Numbered from the stretch's first letter, positions 16,176 through 25,269 are shown. The stretch is DNA of 41,484 nucleotides from Acidobacteriota bacterium (GCA_017860135.1 JAFNAG010000028.1:1-41484), one strand, 5' to 3'. Made by a program: numbers and translations. Notes: generated by a model not told the origin, from the letters alone.

Positions 16176-16356
16176 AAGCGCATCCCACTGTCTGAATCGC
16201 CGGAGAAACCGAATACCGTATGGAACAGGCACGCACGTGCGGATGCCGGGAGAAGATATCTCAGGTGCGCGCGCCTCGTCCAAACCGTTTCAGTATAGCA
16301 CCGGGCGACGCGGCTCGGCTCTGGTTTTGACGATTCCAGAGGAGGCAGACCCGGGA

Positions 16357-17595
16357 TTATTGCATCGCCCTGGTGAACACCGCGCCCAGCCTGCGGATGC
16401 CCTCCTCGATGCGCTCCGGACCGCAATAGGAGAAATTCAAACGGAGGTGGCGGCGCGCTTCGTCCATCCCCGGTGGGTAGAAAGAAGGGCCGGGAACATA
16501 GGCAACCCCTGCGGCAATCGCCTGCGAGAGCAGTTCGACGGAATCCAGCGGTTCCGGGAGCGTAGCCCAGAGGAAAAGACCGCCCTTCGGTCGGGTGCGG
16601 CGCACAGCGTCCGGGAAGTGGCTCTCCATCGCCGTGAGCATTGCCGCGCAGCGCTCGCGGTAGATGTCTCGCACGGTTCCGATGTGCGCGGGCAGGATCC
16701 CCATGCGCCCCACTTCGCACGCAACCATCTGGTCGAAAGTACTCGTGTGCAGATCCACCCCCTGCTTGGCCTGCACCAGTTTTCGAATCACTTCCTGTGG
16801 CCCGGCCACATATCCCAGCCGGATTCCCGGCGCGAGGATCTTGGAGAAGGTGCCGAGGTATAGGGTTCGTTCCGGCATCAAGGATGCCAGCGGCGGCAGC
16901 ATCCCGCCTTCAAAGCACAATTCGGCATATGGATCGTCTTCGAGCAGAAAACACTCCGCCGAGGCGAGGATTTCCACCAGCCGGCGCCGCCGCGCGAGGC
17001 TCAGAGAGACGCCTGCTGGATTGTGGAAATTGGGCAAGACATACATAAACCGGGGACGAGAGCGCTCCAGCAATTCCGGCACCCCTTCGAGCACGATGCC
17101 CTCGTCGTCGAGAGGAACTGTGATGTACTCGGCGGCGTAACTGTCCCAGGCCTGAAGCGCGCCCAGGTAGGTGGGGCGCTCCACACATGCCGGCCGGGAG
17201 CCGTCAACAAAAACTTTGCCGATCAGGTCCAGCGCCTGCTGCGATCCGCTCGTCATGAGGACATTTTCCACCTGGCACGGGATGCCCTTGGTGCGCAGGG
17301 ATCCGGCGACAAATTCGCGCAGAGGGCCATATCCTTCGGTGGCACTGTACTGCAGTGCCGCCGGGCCTTCGCGCGCCAGGACCTTCTCGCAAGCCTCGCG
17401 GAATGCGGACAGGGGGAAGGATTCCGGCGCCGGCATGCCGCCGGCAAAGGAGATCATGCCGGGCTGGCTGATCACCTTGAGCAGCTCGCGGATCGCGGAA
17501 CTGCGGAGGCGGCCGGCACGGGCGGCATACCATCGGTTCCAGTCAGGCACAGTCTCTTTCTTGGGAGCACTCAAAATGCTGGGCATGGACTTCAT
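16357..17595 (-). CDS. PLP-dependent aminotransferase, LysN/Aro8-like subgroup
   Basis: This is a fold-type I aminotransferase of 412 residues, of the subgroup related to 2-aminoadipate aminotransferase and to the catalytic domain of MocR regulators. Motifs: ISFAGGMPAPESFP near 51-64, LQYSATEGYGPLRE near 85-98, TSGSQQALDL near 115-124, PNFHNPAGVSLS near 187-198, LLEDDPYAEL near 217-226 and the PLP Lys in GTFSKILAPGIRLGY near 249-263. There is no N-terminal winged helix, so it is an enzyme rather than a MocR regulator. Likely substrates are aromatic or branched amino acids or 2-aminoadipate with 2-oxoglutarate; the exact one is not readable. ATG 17595 is preceded by TTGGAGG; an in-frame TTG at 17607 is that same ribosome site. 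It is a lone gene. Confidence 0.93.
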   Translation of the reverse strand: MKSMPSILSAPKKETVPDWNRWYAARAGRLRSSAIRELLKVISQPGMISFAGGMPAPESFPLSAFREACEKVLAREGPAALQYSATEGYGPLREFVAGSLRTKGIPCQVENVLMTSGSQQALDLIGKVFVDGSRPACVERPTYLGALQAWDSYAAEYITVPLDDEGIVLEGVPELLERSRPRFMYVLPNFHNPAGVSLSLARRRRLVEILASAECFLLEDDPYAELCFEGGMLPPLASLMPERTLYLGTFSKILAPGIRLGYVAGPQEVIRKLVQAKQGVDLHTSTFDQMVACEVGRMGILPAHIGTVRDIYRERCAAMLTAMESHFPDAVRRTRPKGGLFLWATLPEPLDSVELLSQAIAAGVAYVPGPSFYPPGMDEARRHLRLNFSYCGPERIEEGIRRLGAVFTRAMQ

Positions 17596-17856
17596 GATGA
17601 CCTCCAATATAAAAGCGGCTATTCAGACACCGGCGGACGGATGGTCCGCCCGGTGCATCGGCACGGCAAACTGAGCCGCGTTGTGGGCCCCGGCGGCATG
17701 GCCCGCGATCCCGCCGGATCCCTGTATCCGAACCTCCCTTACTAAACGAGCGGTGCGCTGACCGCTTCCCCAAAGTGGCTTGTGCTGCCGACCGCGGCGG
17801 CAGCCGCCTGGCCGAGGAGGCGGATCCCGGATTCGATCCCGAGCGGGCTGTGGGCT
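17596..17856. other. Spacer upstream of aminotransferase, no gene seen
   Basis: This is the left part of a 666-base gap. It should carry the promoter of the leftward aminotransferase gene. It has a short stem CGGAC/GTCCG near 17633-17647 and otherwise no recognised feature. The right part of the gap holds repeat copy C and a small hairpin. Confidence 0.45.
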
Positions 17857-18054
17857 GTAAGCAATCGACCACGCCTGGAAACCGTGGCATTGGCTTGCCT
17901 CGCACGGCGGGGCGATTCCGCGCCACAATCGGTGTCGGAATCGGTATCGGGATCGCAATCGCTATCGGGATCGATATCGACGTCATGGCCCTGCCGACAT
18001 TAACAAAGAGTTCTCCAATTCCGCACTGTTTTCGATACCGACCGCTATTCCGTG
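17857..18054 (+). repeat. Dispersed hexamer-hairpin repeat, copy C (divergent)
   Basis: The left flank, GTAAGCAATCGACCACG followed by CCTGGAAA, matches copies A and B but is followed by about 45 extra bases. The first arm then has nine NATCGN hexamers (17927-17980), the longest of the three. The loop of 51 bases keeps CTGCCGACATTAA. The second arm is reduced to about two units, TCGATACCGACC (18032-18043), followed by GCTATTCCGTGG as in copy B. The right-hand TTTTTGGCAAGGA block of A and B is missing. Confidence 0.75.
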
Positions 18055-18114
18055 GCAGGGCGCGAATATTGCCGCTTTCACCAAACGCCGGAACGGCAGA
18101 GACTTGCAGGGTCG

Positions 18115-18131
18115 CACGGCCATAGGCCGTG
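18115..18131. repeat. Small hairpin CACGGCC/GGCCGTG
   Basis: A perfect 7-base stem with an ATA loop. It resembles the GCGGCC-GAT-GGCCGC palindrome at the left end of repeat copies A and B. Here it lies to the right of copy C, about 130 bases past the S9 peptidase stop, so it could also contribute to transcript ending. Confidence 0.5.
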
Positions 18132-18261
18132 GTTTCAGGTTGAAGTGAGAGTCGCCTCCGGTTTCGACCCCTGCCCGAAACAAAAAAAAGCGTGCCCGGA
18201 CAGAAAACAACGCCTCGACGGCGGCTCTGCTTCTTGCCGTCTGAGGCAGGATCCTCTCGAG

Positions 18262-20322
18262 TCAGTTCTTCAAGTGTCTGGCGAGCCAATCCATGAACGT
18301 TTCGTACCAGAACCTGCTGTTCTGAGGCTTGAGGACCCAGTGCCCTTCGTCGGGAAACACGACCAGCTTTGAAGGCACGTCTTGCCGTTGCAGGGCGTTG
18401 AAAAACTCGAGTGACTGCGTGTACGGCACCCGGAAGTCCTGCTCGCCCGCAATCACCAGCGTGGGTGTCTTGAATTTTCCCAGGTTTGCTGCATAGCTGA
18501 CCGGTGACCACTTGCGGTAACTCTCCGGATTCGTCCACGGCGTGCCCCGCATGTCGTGTTCTTCGAACCACAGCTCTTCGGTTGCATACATCGATGCCTT
18601 GTTGAAAATCCCCGCATGACTGATGATCGCCTTGAAACGGCCCGTGTGCGTCGCGATCCAGTTTGCCATGTAACCGCCGTAGGACCCGCCTACCGCCGCC
18701 ATGCGGTTCCCATCGACGAACGGGTAGGTTGCGAGCGTGTGGTCGATGCCTTTCATGATGTCCTCGTACGGTTTTCCGCCCCAGTCGTCGGTGATTTCGT
18801 CCGTGAATTTCTGGCCGTAGCCTGTGGATCCGCGGCGGTTGATCATCAGGGTCGCGTAGCCGGCGGCGGAGAAGATCTGTTGGTTCCAGCGGTAGCCCCA
18901 GGCGTTCGACGACATCGTCTGCGGGCCGCCGTGGAGCATCACGACCAGCGGGTATTTTCTCGCCGCGTCGAAGTCGGGGGGGCGGATCAACATCGCCTGC
19001 ACGCGCGTGCCTGCCGCGCCGTCGAACCAGAAAGTTTCCGGCGCGTTCATTTTCAGGCCGTTCAGGATTTCCTCGTTGTGACGCGTGAGCTGCCGCACGT
19101 CGCTGCCGTCGCCCGCGGCTGCGAAAATCTCGGACGGCATGGTCAGGCTGGTGCGCGTGAACGCCAGCGTGCTTCCGTCGCGGCTCAGCGAAATCTCCGC
19201 ATTGTAGCTGTCGCCCAGAATCTTCTTCGGCTCTGCCCCGGCGCGCGCCTCCATGGCGTAAACCGGCTGCAGCGTCTGGTCCTCCGTCGTGAAATAGATC
19301 GTCCTGCTGTCCGCGGACCACGCCAGGTTGTCGGCGCTGCGGTCGAATTTCTCCGACAGGTTCTGATGGGCCCCGTTCTGCCGGTCATACAACATCACGC
19401 GCCAGCGGTCCGATTCGTACCCGGCGGTGAGCTGGGCGTGATAGGCGATGGACCGGCCGTCCGGCGCATACACCGGGTACCCGTCGAATCCCTGGTTGGT
19501 CGTAATCCGCCGGGACGTGCCGCCCGCAACGGGCACGAGAAAAAGGTCCGCGTTCGTGCTGACTGCTTCCATCCTGTCGGTGACGGCGGCGAAGCAGATT
19601 TCTCTGCCGTCGGGAGAAAAACTGAAGTCCCCGGGACCGCCGCGCTGGTCCGGCGGGACGTCGTATTCGGCCCCCGCCGTCAGGTCGCGCGGCGCCGCCT
19701 TCCCATCGGCAGCCACTATGAAGAGGTGGCTGCGTTTCCCTTCGTACCAATGGTCCCAATGCCGGTACAGGAGATGCTCGTATGCGCGCGCCTTCACTTT
19801 GTTTTTCTCTCGCTCCGCGTCGCGAGCCCCGTTGCAGGCATCATCCCTGCAATCCGGGTATACGGACGAAGTGAAGGCGATCGAATTGCCGTCCGGCGAC
19901 CATTTCAGAAGATCGACGCCGGTTGAGACGCTCGTCAGTTTCCTTGGTTCGCCTCCATCCCTGGCGATCAGGTATATCTGCGGAATCCCGTCACGCGATG
20001 AGACGAACGCCAGAGTCCTGCTGTCCGGGGACCAGGCCGGGGAAGAGTCTCTTCCGCTTTGCGTCAGCTGCGCCGGAGCCCCGCCACCTGACGGGACGAT
20101 CCAGATGTTCCGGTTGCTGCGATTTGCCTCCATGTCCGCGATCGCCACGGAATACGCCACCCATTTCCCGTCGGGCGATATCGCCGCCTCAGCAACCCGA
20201 CGCATTCGTATCAAGTCATCGAATGTTATAGCATGTTTCCCCGTTTGCCGTGCCGTGCTGTTCGACCAAAGCCCTGCCAACAGGAGAATCAGAAAACCGC
20301 CTCGCCGCAGAGTCACTCTCAT
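18262..20322 (-). CDS. Secreted S9 family peptidase (acylaminoacyl-peptidase/DPP-like)
   Basis: This is an exported serine peptidase of 686 residues. A signal peptide (LRRGGFLILLLAGLWSNSTA, about 5-24) precedes a beta-propeller with repeated WSPDG/SPDGK blades (about 45-410) and a C-terminal alpha/beta-hydrolase domain. The catalytic triad is visible: Ser in GGSYGGYM, Asp in GEQDFRVPY and His in DEGHWV. HGGP and NRRGSTGYG are family oxyanion and loop motifs. It probably trims oligopeptides in the periplasm or outside the cell. ATG 20322 follows AGGGAGGGAGCG. The gene starts 15 bases after the stop of a CorA-like membrane protein gene, suggesting one transcript. Confidence 0.93.
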   Translation of the reverse strand: MRVTLRRGGFLILLLAGLWSNSTARQTGKHAITFDDLIRMRRVAEAAISPDGKWVAYSVAIADMEANRSNRNIWIVPSGGGAPAQLTQSGRDSSPAWSPDSRTLAFVSSRDGIPQIYLIARDGGEPRKLTSVSTGVDLLKWSPDGNSIAFTSSVYPDCRDDACNGARDAEREKNKVKARAYEHLLYRHWDHWYEGKRSHLFIVAADGKAAPRDLTAGAEYDVPPDQRGGPGDFSFSPDGREICFAAVTDRMEAVSTNADLFLVPVAGGTSRRITTNQGFDGYPVYAPDGRSIAYHAQLTAGYESDRWRVMLYDRQNGAHQNLSEKFDRSADNLAWSADSRTIYFTTEDQTLQPVYAMEARAGAEPKKILGDSYNAEISLSRDGSTLAFTRTSLTMPSEIFAAAGDGSDVRQLTRHNEEILNGLKMNAPETFWFDGAAGTRVQAMLIRPPDFDAARKYPLVVMLHGGPQTMSSNAWGYRWNQQIFSAAGYATLMINRRGSTGYGQKFTDEITDDWGGKPYEDIMKGIDHTLATYPFVDGNRMAAVGGSYGGYMANWIATHTGRFKAIISHAGIFNKASMYATEELWFEEHDMRGTPWTNPESYRKWSPVSYAANLGKFKTPTLVIAGEQDFRVPYTQSLEFFNALQRQDVPSKLVVFPDEGHWVLKPQNSRFWYETFMDWLARHLKN

Positions 20323-20337
20323 CGCTCCCTCCCTGGA

Positions 20338-22074
20338 TTACTCGAATTCCTCGTCGCTGGGCCATTCGGCGGGGCCGCGCTTGAGGCTGCTCTCGGCCTG
20401 GTCGCGACGCCGCCAGGACTTGGGGATCAGAACGTCCCGATAGTCGGACCAGTTGCTGAGGATGACATAGAAGCCGAACGCCAGCACCAGGAGAACCAAA
20501 AAAGAGATGGTTGCAACGGCGCCGTAATGGACGGCGGCCGTGTCGGCGTCCGGTTCGAAGAAGAGGCGTGCGAATGTCCGCCCGAAGTTCATCCCGAAAA
20601 ACCCGGTCAGCACCGCGCCGGCGCCGACGAACAGGCTCAATACGGCGAGGCGGTTCACCGCTTCGGTGTTCCGCGAGGCGGCGTAGCTCTGGAGCGAGGT
20701 GTTCAGCTTTTCGATTTCCTCTTCGACTTCCCTCTTGACCGGCGCGATGCGCAGCGCCCGGCACTGCAGGGTGAAGTGTTCGAATTCCTCGTCCTTGTTG
20801 GCCAGTTCGTCGAAATACCAGAAGTTCGAGAAGTGCAGGAACTCGCTGCGCAGATCGTTGGCGAAGCGCACATTCCCCCTGCTGAGCTTGCCGTCCTCCC
20901 AGTCCCGGTTGATGCGCTTGGAGACCAGTGCCGTGCGCTCGGCAAAATCCAGAAGAGTCGCCCTGTAAAAAAGCGCAATTACCGTCATGAGATAGTAGCG
21001 TGTGCGGAACATCCGGTGGATCAGGAATCCTTCGACCAGGCTGTGCTGATCGCAGTCGAAGGTGCCGATGGTGGCGGTGATGCTGCTGTAGCTGGTGAAG
21101 CCGTAGTAGGTCCCCTGGTGTGCCCACCTGCGATAGAGGTGCCGCGCCATCTGATCCCGCGTGAAGTCGCGGTCGTAGCGGTAGGACTCCCCGTAATGGT
21201 CGACGTACAGCAGGCGGCTGAGAAACACCTGGTACTCCTCGGAGTGTATGAAATCCTCCGGAACGCTCGCGGGATTCACACACGCGTACGTATAAACGAC
21301 CATGCGCTCGTCCAGCACCGGTTCGAACTCCTGAAGCGCATAGTCGGAGAAATAGATCAGGGATGTTATGATCCGCGTCAGCGGCGGCGCATACCCGATC
21401 ATGGCCACCTTCTTGTACTCGTCCTCGACCAGAACCTGACGGTTCCCATCCTGCTCGAGAATCAGCCGGGTCCGGAACGGGATCCGGCCTTCCCGGACCT
21501 GCCGCCCGCTCGACGGATAGACTTTGCGCAGCGTCTCGTTGATCCAGAGCGCATCCTTGCACGGCAGGTTGAACGCTTCGACGCCGATGGAGAGAATGCC
21601 GGCGCCGTTGGCGAAGAGGAACAGCCGCAGGTCCGTGATCTGGACCATGGCCGACCGTCCCTTGACATCCTCCGCCTGGAACCAGAGACGCTTGCCCGCG
21701 GCGATCGGGATGCTGTAGCAGCGGAGCAGTGCTTCTTTTTCCCCGGTCTTGCTCTTGGCTTCCCCGGTGTCGAAGAAAACCCTCCTCACATACGGGTGGA
21801 AAAACACCATGTCCTGATAGGCAGGCGAGTCTGTGTCGAACCGGGAGTACGGATCGCGGCGCCAGCGCCCCAGGCGGTCGGTCAGGGGTGCGTGCTGGTC
21901 CGAATGATTCGAGGCAATCCACTCATCCAGCCCTTCGATCCAATGAGTGTATTTGGACCAGAGCTCCGGGTGGTTTTCGACGACGGTGATCTTGTCGAAG
22001 GTGAATGGGAAGAGGAAGTAGGTATGCAGATGCGCCAGTTCCAAAGCTCCCGGTGGCGTCGTGTGCTCCGTCAT
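20338..22074 (-). CDS. CorA-like membrane protein with very large N-terminal cytosolic domain
   Basis: This 578-residue protein has only two hydrophobic segments, both near the C-terminus: LAVLSLFVGAGAVLTGFF (about 475-492) and VATISFLVLLVLAFGFYVIL (about 518-537). The first is followed at once by GMN, the selectivity motif that defines CorA/Mrs2 divalent-cation channels. A charged helix (KREVEEEIEKLN) precedes TM1, as in CorA stalk helices. The N-terminal 450 residues, rich in Tyr, Phe and Arg, are about 200 longer than in standard CorA, and I do not recognise a domain in them. The short loop after GMN lacks the usual MPE sequence. ATG 22074 is chosen because AGGAGGG lies eight bases upstream. 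It is 15 bases ahead of an S9 peptidase gene. The transported ion is unknown. Confidence 0.8.
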   Translation of the reverse strand: MTEHTTPPGALELAHLHTYFLFPFTFDKITVVENHPELWSKYTHWIEGLDEWIASNHSDQHAPLTDRLGRWRRDPYSRFDTDSPAYQDMVFFHPYVRRVFFDTGEAKSKTGEKEALLRCYSIPIAAGKRLWFQAEDVKGRSAMVQITDLRLFLFANGAGILSIGVEAFNLPCKDALWINETLRKVYPSSGRQVREGRIPFRTRLILEQDGNRQVLVEDEYKKVAMIGYAPPLTRIITSLIYFSDYALQEFEPVLDERMVVYTYACVNPASVPEDFIHSEEYQVFLSRLLYVDHYGESYRYDRDFTRDQMARHLYRRWAHQGTYYGFTSYSSITATIGTFDCDQHSLVEGFLIHRMFRTRYYLMTVIALFYRATLLDFAERTALVSKRINRDWEDGKLSRGNVRFANDLRSEFLHFSNFWYFDELANKDEEFEHFTLQCRALRIAPVKREVEEEIEKLNTSLQSYAASRNTEAVNRLAVLSLFVGAGAVLTGFFGMNFGRTFARLFFEPDADTAAVHYGAVATISFLVLLVLAFGFYVILSNWSDYRDVLIPKSWRRRDQAESSLKRGPAEWPSDEEFE

Positions 22075-22215
22075 GGGACTGCCCTCCTGCTCGCTGGGTT
22101 CGCTTCTCCCCGGGATTCCGGACCTCTCAGGGAACCATGGGACATGAGAATACGCGAGGATCTTCTCCCGTGATTCGGATTTTCCGTGCATGCCGCGGGC
22201 TCGTTCCGGGAAAAG

Positions 22216-22935
22216 TCAGACCAGATTTTTCACGGCGAAGTCCCAATGCAGCAGCTTCTCCACGAATGCCTTGATGTAATCGGCGCGCCGGTTCTGATAG
22301 TCCAGATAATAGGCGTGTTCCCAAACGTCTATCGTGATCAGCGGCTGCACCGACATGGTGATCGGCGTTTCCGCATTCGCCGTCTTCAAAACACGCAACC
22401 TTGCCCCTTCCTGAACCAGCCATGCCCAGCCGCTGCCGAACTGCGTCGCGGCCGCATTGGAGAACTCTTCGACGAATTTCTGATAGCTGCCGAAGGAATC
22501 CTTGATTCTGCCGGCGATCGCGCCGCCGGGCTCGCCGCCTCCTCCCGGCTTCATGCTGTTCCAATAAAACGTATGATTGTAAACCTGGGCCGCGTTGTTG
22601 AAGAGCCCGGCGCTGTCCGGTTTCCCCGCGGTCTTCCTGACGATGTCTTCCAGGGAGGCCTTCTCGAACTCGGTACCCGCGATCAGCTTAAGCGTATTGT
22701 TGACATATGCCTGATGATGCCTGCCGTAGTGAAAGGAAATCGTGTTCGCCGAAATAGACGGTTCCAGGGCATTCTGCGCGTAAGGAAGCGGTGGCAGGCT
22801 GATGGGGGCGCCTGCCTCCACCGAACGGGCAGAGCCCACTCCGATTGAAAAAGGCGCGGCCAAAGCAGCGACGGCGATTCCGCTCCTGGCCAGAAACTCC
22901 CTTCGATCGACTTCAGTAATCAACCGTTGCGACAT
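22216..22935 (-). CDS. Fe/Mn superoxide dismutase with Tat signal
   Basis: This enzyme converts superoxide to peroxide and oxygen. The product of 239 residues has a twin-arginine leader (DRREFLARSGIAVAALAAP, about 10-28), so it is probably exported folded to the periplasm, which is unusual for this cytosolic family. The mature part carries the metal ligands and surroundings: FHYGRHH, YNHTFYWNSM, GSGWAWLV and DVWEHAYYLDYQNRR. FNNAAQVYNH is typical of the Fe/Mn family; the metal cannot be fixed from sequence. ATG 22935 follows AAGGGGGAG. It lies 18 bases after the stop of a large S9 peptidase gene and is likely co-transcribed with it. Confidence 0.94.
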   Translation of the reverse strand: MSQRLITEVDRREFLARSGIAVAALAAPFSIGVGSARSVEAGAPISLPPLPYAQNALEPSISANTISFHYGRHHQAYVNNTLKLIAGTEFEKASLEDIVRKTAGKPDSAGLFNNAAQVYNHTFYWNSMKPGGGGEPGGAIAGRIKDSFGSYQKFVEEFSNAAATQFGSGWAWLVQEGARLRVLKTANAETPITMSVQPLITIDVWEHAYYLDYQNRRADYIKAFVEKLLHWDFAVKNLV

Positions 22936-22953
22936 AATCCATCTCCCCCTTCT

Positions 22954-25269
22954 TCATTTTCCAGGTGTTTTGGCTTCCGGAGCGATCAGGCGTTCCGGGT
23001 AAATGATCAGGTTTTCGATGAAGAACTCCATCATGCGGCCGTTGTTGACGCCGCTGTGGCCCTGGTCCGGCCCCACCTGCACTTCAAAGCTCTTGCCGGC
23101 CGGCGCAGCGCCGGGGCCGCCTCCACGGCCTCCACGGCCGGCGCCGCCTTCGCGTCCGGCAGCCCCCGCGCCCCCTTCACGGCCCACTGCCTGCAACGCC
23201 CGGATGAGCTGCATCGTGTTGTTGGGGTGGACATTGTTGTCCGCGGTCCCGTAATAGAGAAGCAGGCGGCCGCGCAGGTTTTTCGCATAATTGTTGACGT
23301 TGCCGGCATCGTACCCATCCTGGTTTTCCTGCGGAATCCACATGTAGCGTTCCGTATAGATGGTGTCGTAATTGCGCCAGTCGGTGGGCGGAGAGGATGC
23401 GGCGGCGGCGGTGAACACCTCCGGATGCCGCAGGATCTCCATCGCGGCCGTGTAACCGCCGTACGAAGTGCCATAGATGCCGACTCGCCCCTTGTCGAAA
23501 TACGGCCGGTCCCACAGCGCCTTGATTCCCTCGGCCATGTCGTCCATCTCGGTCTGTCCGAGCTTCATATAGATCGAATCCAGCGAGCGTTTCCCCATCC
23601 CCGGCGCCGCGCGCGAACTCAGGTTCACCACCAGGAACCCATACTCGGTCGCCGGATTCGGATTTGCGAAATTCTCGGTCGGCACATTGCTTCCCGACGC
23701 CGGCCCGCCATACACCGGCACGAGCGTGGGGTATTTCCTTGTCGCATCGAAATTCGAAGGGAACGCGATCGTCCCATAAAGCGTCGTCTTGCCGTCGGCC
23801 GCCTTGTAGGGGAACATCTCCACTTTCCTGAGGCCCAGTTGGTTGAACTTGGAGAGGTCGCTCTTCGCAAGTTCCGCCACCACTTTCCCGTTCATGTCCA
23901 TCAGCCGGGTGGCCGGCGGCTGGTCGTGCGTCTGGTACGCGTCGGTGAAGAACTTGTTGTCGGGCGATATCACAACCGTGTGTGTGAATCCCGGGTCCGT
24001 CAGGCGCACGTCTCCCTTGCCGTCGAGACCCACGCGATGAAGTTGCATCTTCATGTAATTATCGCCGTCGCGCGCCATGTAAAACATCACGCCCGCCGTC
24101 TCGTCCAACTTGACGATGTTTCCCGCCTCGAAGGTCGTGTGGGCGGTGATGGGGTTGATGAGCTTGCCGGTGAGGTCGTAGAGGTAGTAGTTGGTCCAGC
24201 CGTTGCGCTCCGACTCCCAGATGAAACGCCTGTTGTCGCTCAGGAAGCGCATCTGCGGCCGGTTGTCGACCCAGCCCGTCGGCCACTCTTCCCGCACGAT
24301 CACGCGGCACCGTGTTGTGGCCGGGTTGCAGGCGACAAACTCCATGATGTTCTGCCTGCGGTTGGAACGATTGACGAGCAGTTCCGAGCCGTCCGGCGAC
24401 CAGCGGACGTTGTAAACGTAGTGGCCGACGACGTCATTCTGGGAGAAGGGCTTGCCGTCCCGGACATCGAGAGTGACTTTCGTCTTCGCCGTCAGGTCAT
24501 AGACAAGGATTTCTGCAACCGGATTGTCGGTGCCGGGCTTCGGGTACGCCTCGGTGTCCACGCTCGACTGGACTTGCGTCTGGCCAAGCTGCAGGAAGAA
24601 ATCCTTCACCATGCTCTCGTCGAAGCGGTAGAAGGCCACCTTTCGGCCGTCGGGCGACCACCAGATGGCCGTGGTCTGTCCGAGTTCTTCCCCGTAAACC
24701 CAGCTGCCGATCCCGTATTTCGTCCTGTCCTTCGCGCTGCCGTCGGTGGTGACGGCAATCTCGCCGGACCCGTCGGCATTGCTGATATACAGGTTGCGGT
24801 CCCGTTGGAAAGCCTTCATTTTCATGTCCGGCGACGGCTCACAGGTGCGTTGCCGGCCGCGCTCCACGCGTTCCTGGCCGCAGGGATTCGGCAGGTCTCC
24901 TGTCCCCGCCTGGGCTTGACCGCCGCGTCCGCCCTGACCGCCGCGCCCTGCCGCCCCGATGCCGCCGCGTCCCATGCCGGCGCCGGCGGGAGCATCGCCC
25001 GTCTCGACAGGCTTCATGGTTGCCAGGTCGAATCGATAGGCTTTTCCTCCCATTGCGTAGGTAAGCGATTGCCCGTCCTCCGTCCAGGTGACGTTGAGCG
25101 CTCCCGAAACCACGGCAGGCCCGCCCTGCAGTGCCGCCTGCATTTTTGCGTACTGTTCATATCCCGGCATGGCGGGGAGCCGGTCCTGGGCCCCCATGGA
25201 ACCGATGCCGGGCAGCAAGGCGGACAGTACAGCAAGAATCAACCACTGCGAACAACTTCGAGCTTTCAT
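22954..25269 (-). CDS. Secreted S9 peptidase, dipeptidyl-peptidase IV type, with Gly-rich insertions
   Basis: This exported prolyl-oligopeptidase-family enzyme has 771 residues. The signal peptide is WLILAVLSALLPGIGSMGA (about 9-27). An eight-bladed-type propeller (WSPDGRKVAFYRFDE is the DPP IV signature) precedes the hydrolase domain. The triad is Ser in GTSYGGYTAA, Asp in GTADNNVHP and His in DQGHSGV. Two low-complexity Gly/Arg/Ala stretches are inserted: one near residues 85-110 and one between the catalytic Asp and His near 695-725. The second is an unusual place. ATG 25269 follows GGAGGAGCG; upstream in-frame sequence is not coding. Fe/Mn-SOD follows 18 bases downstream. It is likely periplasmic or extracellular and may remove N-terminal dipeptides. 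Confidence 0.92.
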   Translation of the reverse strand: MKARSCSQWLILAVLSALLPGIGSMGAQDRLPAMPGYEQYAKMQAALQGGPAVVSGALNVTWTEDGQSLTYAMGGKAYRFDLATMKPVETGDAPAGAGMGRGGIGAAGRGGQGGRGGQAQAGTGDLPNPCGQERVERGRQRTCEPSPDMKMKAFQRDRNLYISNADGSGEIAVTTDGSAKDRTKYGIGSWVYGEELGQTTAIWWSPDGRKVAFYRFDESMVKDFFLQLGQTQVQSSVDTEAYPKPGTDNPVAEILVYDLTAKTKVTLDVRDGKPFSQNDVVGHYVYNVRWSPDGSELLVNRSNRRQNIMEFVACNPATTRCRVIVREEWPTGWVDNRPQMRFLSDNRRFIWESERNGWTNYYLYDLTGKLINPITAHTTFEAGNIVKLDETAGVMFYMARDGDNYMKMQLHRVGLDGKGDVRLTDPGFTHTVVISPDNKFFTDAYQTHDQPPATRLMDMNGKVVAELAKSDLSKFNQLGLRKVEMFPYKAADGKTTLYGTIAFPSNFDATRKYPTLVPVYGGPASGSNVPTENFANPNPATEYGFLVVNLSSRAAPGMGKRSLDSIYMKLGQTEMDDMAEGIKALWDRPYFDKGRVGIYGTSYGGYTAAMEILRHPEVFTAAAASSPPTDWRNYDTIYTERYMWIPQENQDGYDAGNVNNYAKNLRGRLLLYYGTADNNVHPNNTMQLIRALQAVGREGGAGAAGREGGAGRGGRGGGPGAAPAGKSFEVQVGPDQGHSGVNNGRMMEFFIENLIIYPERLIAPEAKTPGK

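Noticed and set aside
16357-17595. Aminotransferase considered as a MocR-type transcription regulator
   Set aside because: There is no N-terminal winged-helix domain; the protein starts directly with the aminotransferase fold.
17543-19321. Minus-strand open frame of nearly 600 codons overlapping the S9 peptidase C-terminus and repeat copy C
   Set aside because: It is out of frame with the peptidase and runs through the hexamer arms as dipeptide repeats, a sign of non-coding sequence.
20233-22173. Open frame of about 640 codons opposite the CorA-like gene
   Set aside because: No ribosome site and no recognisable domain; the minus-strand frame has the GMN motif and TMs.
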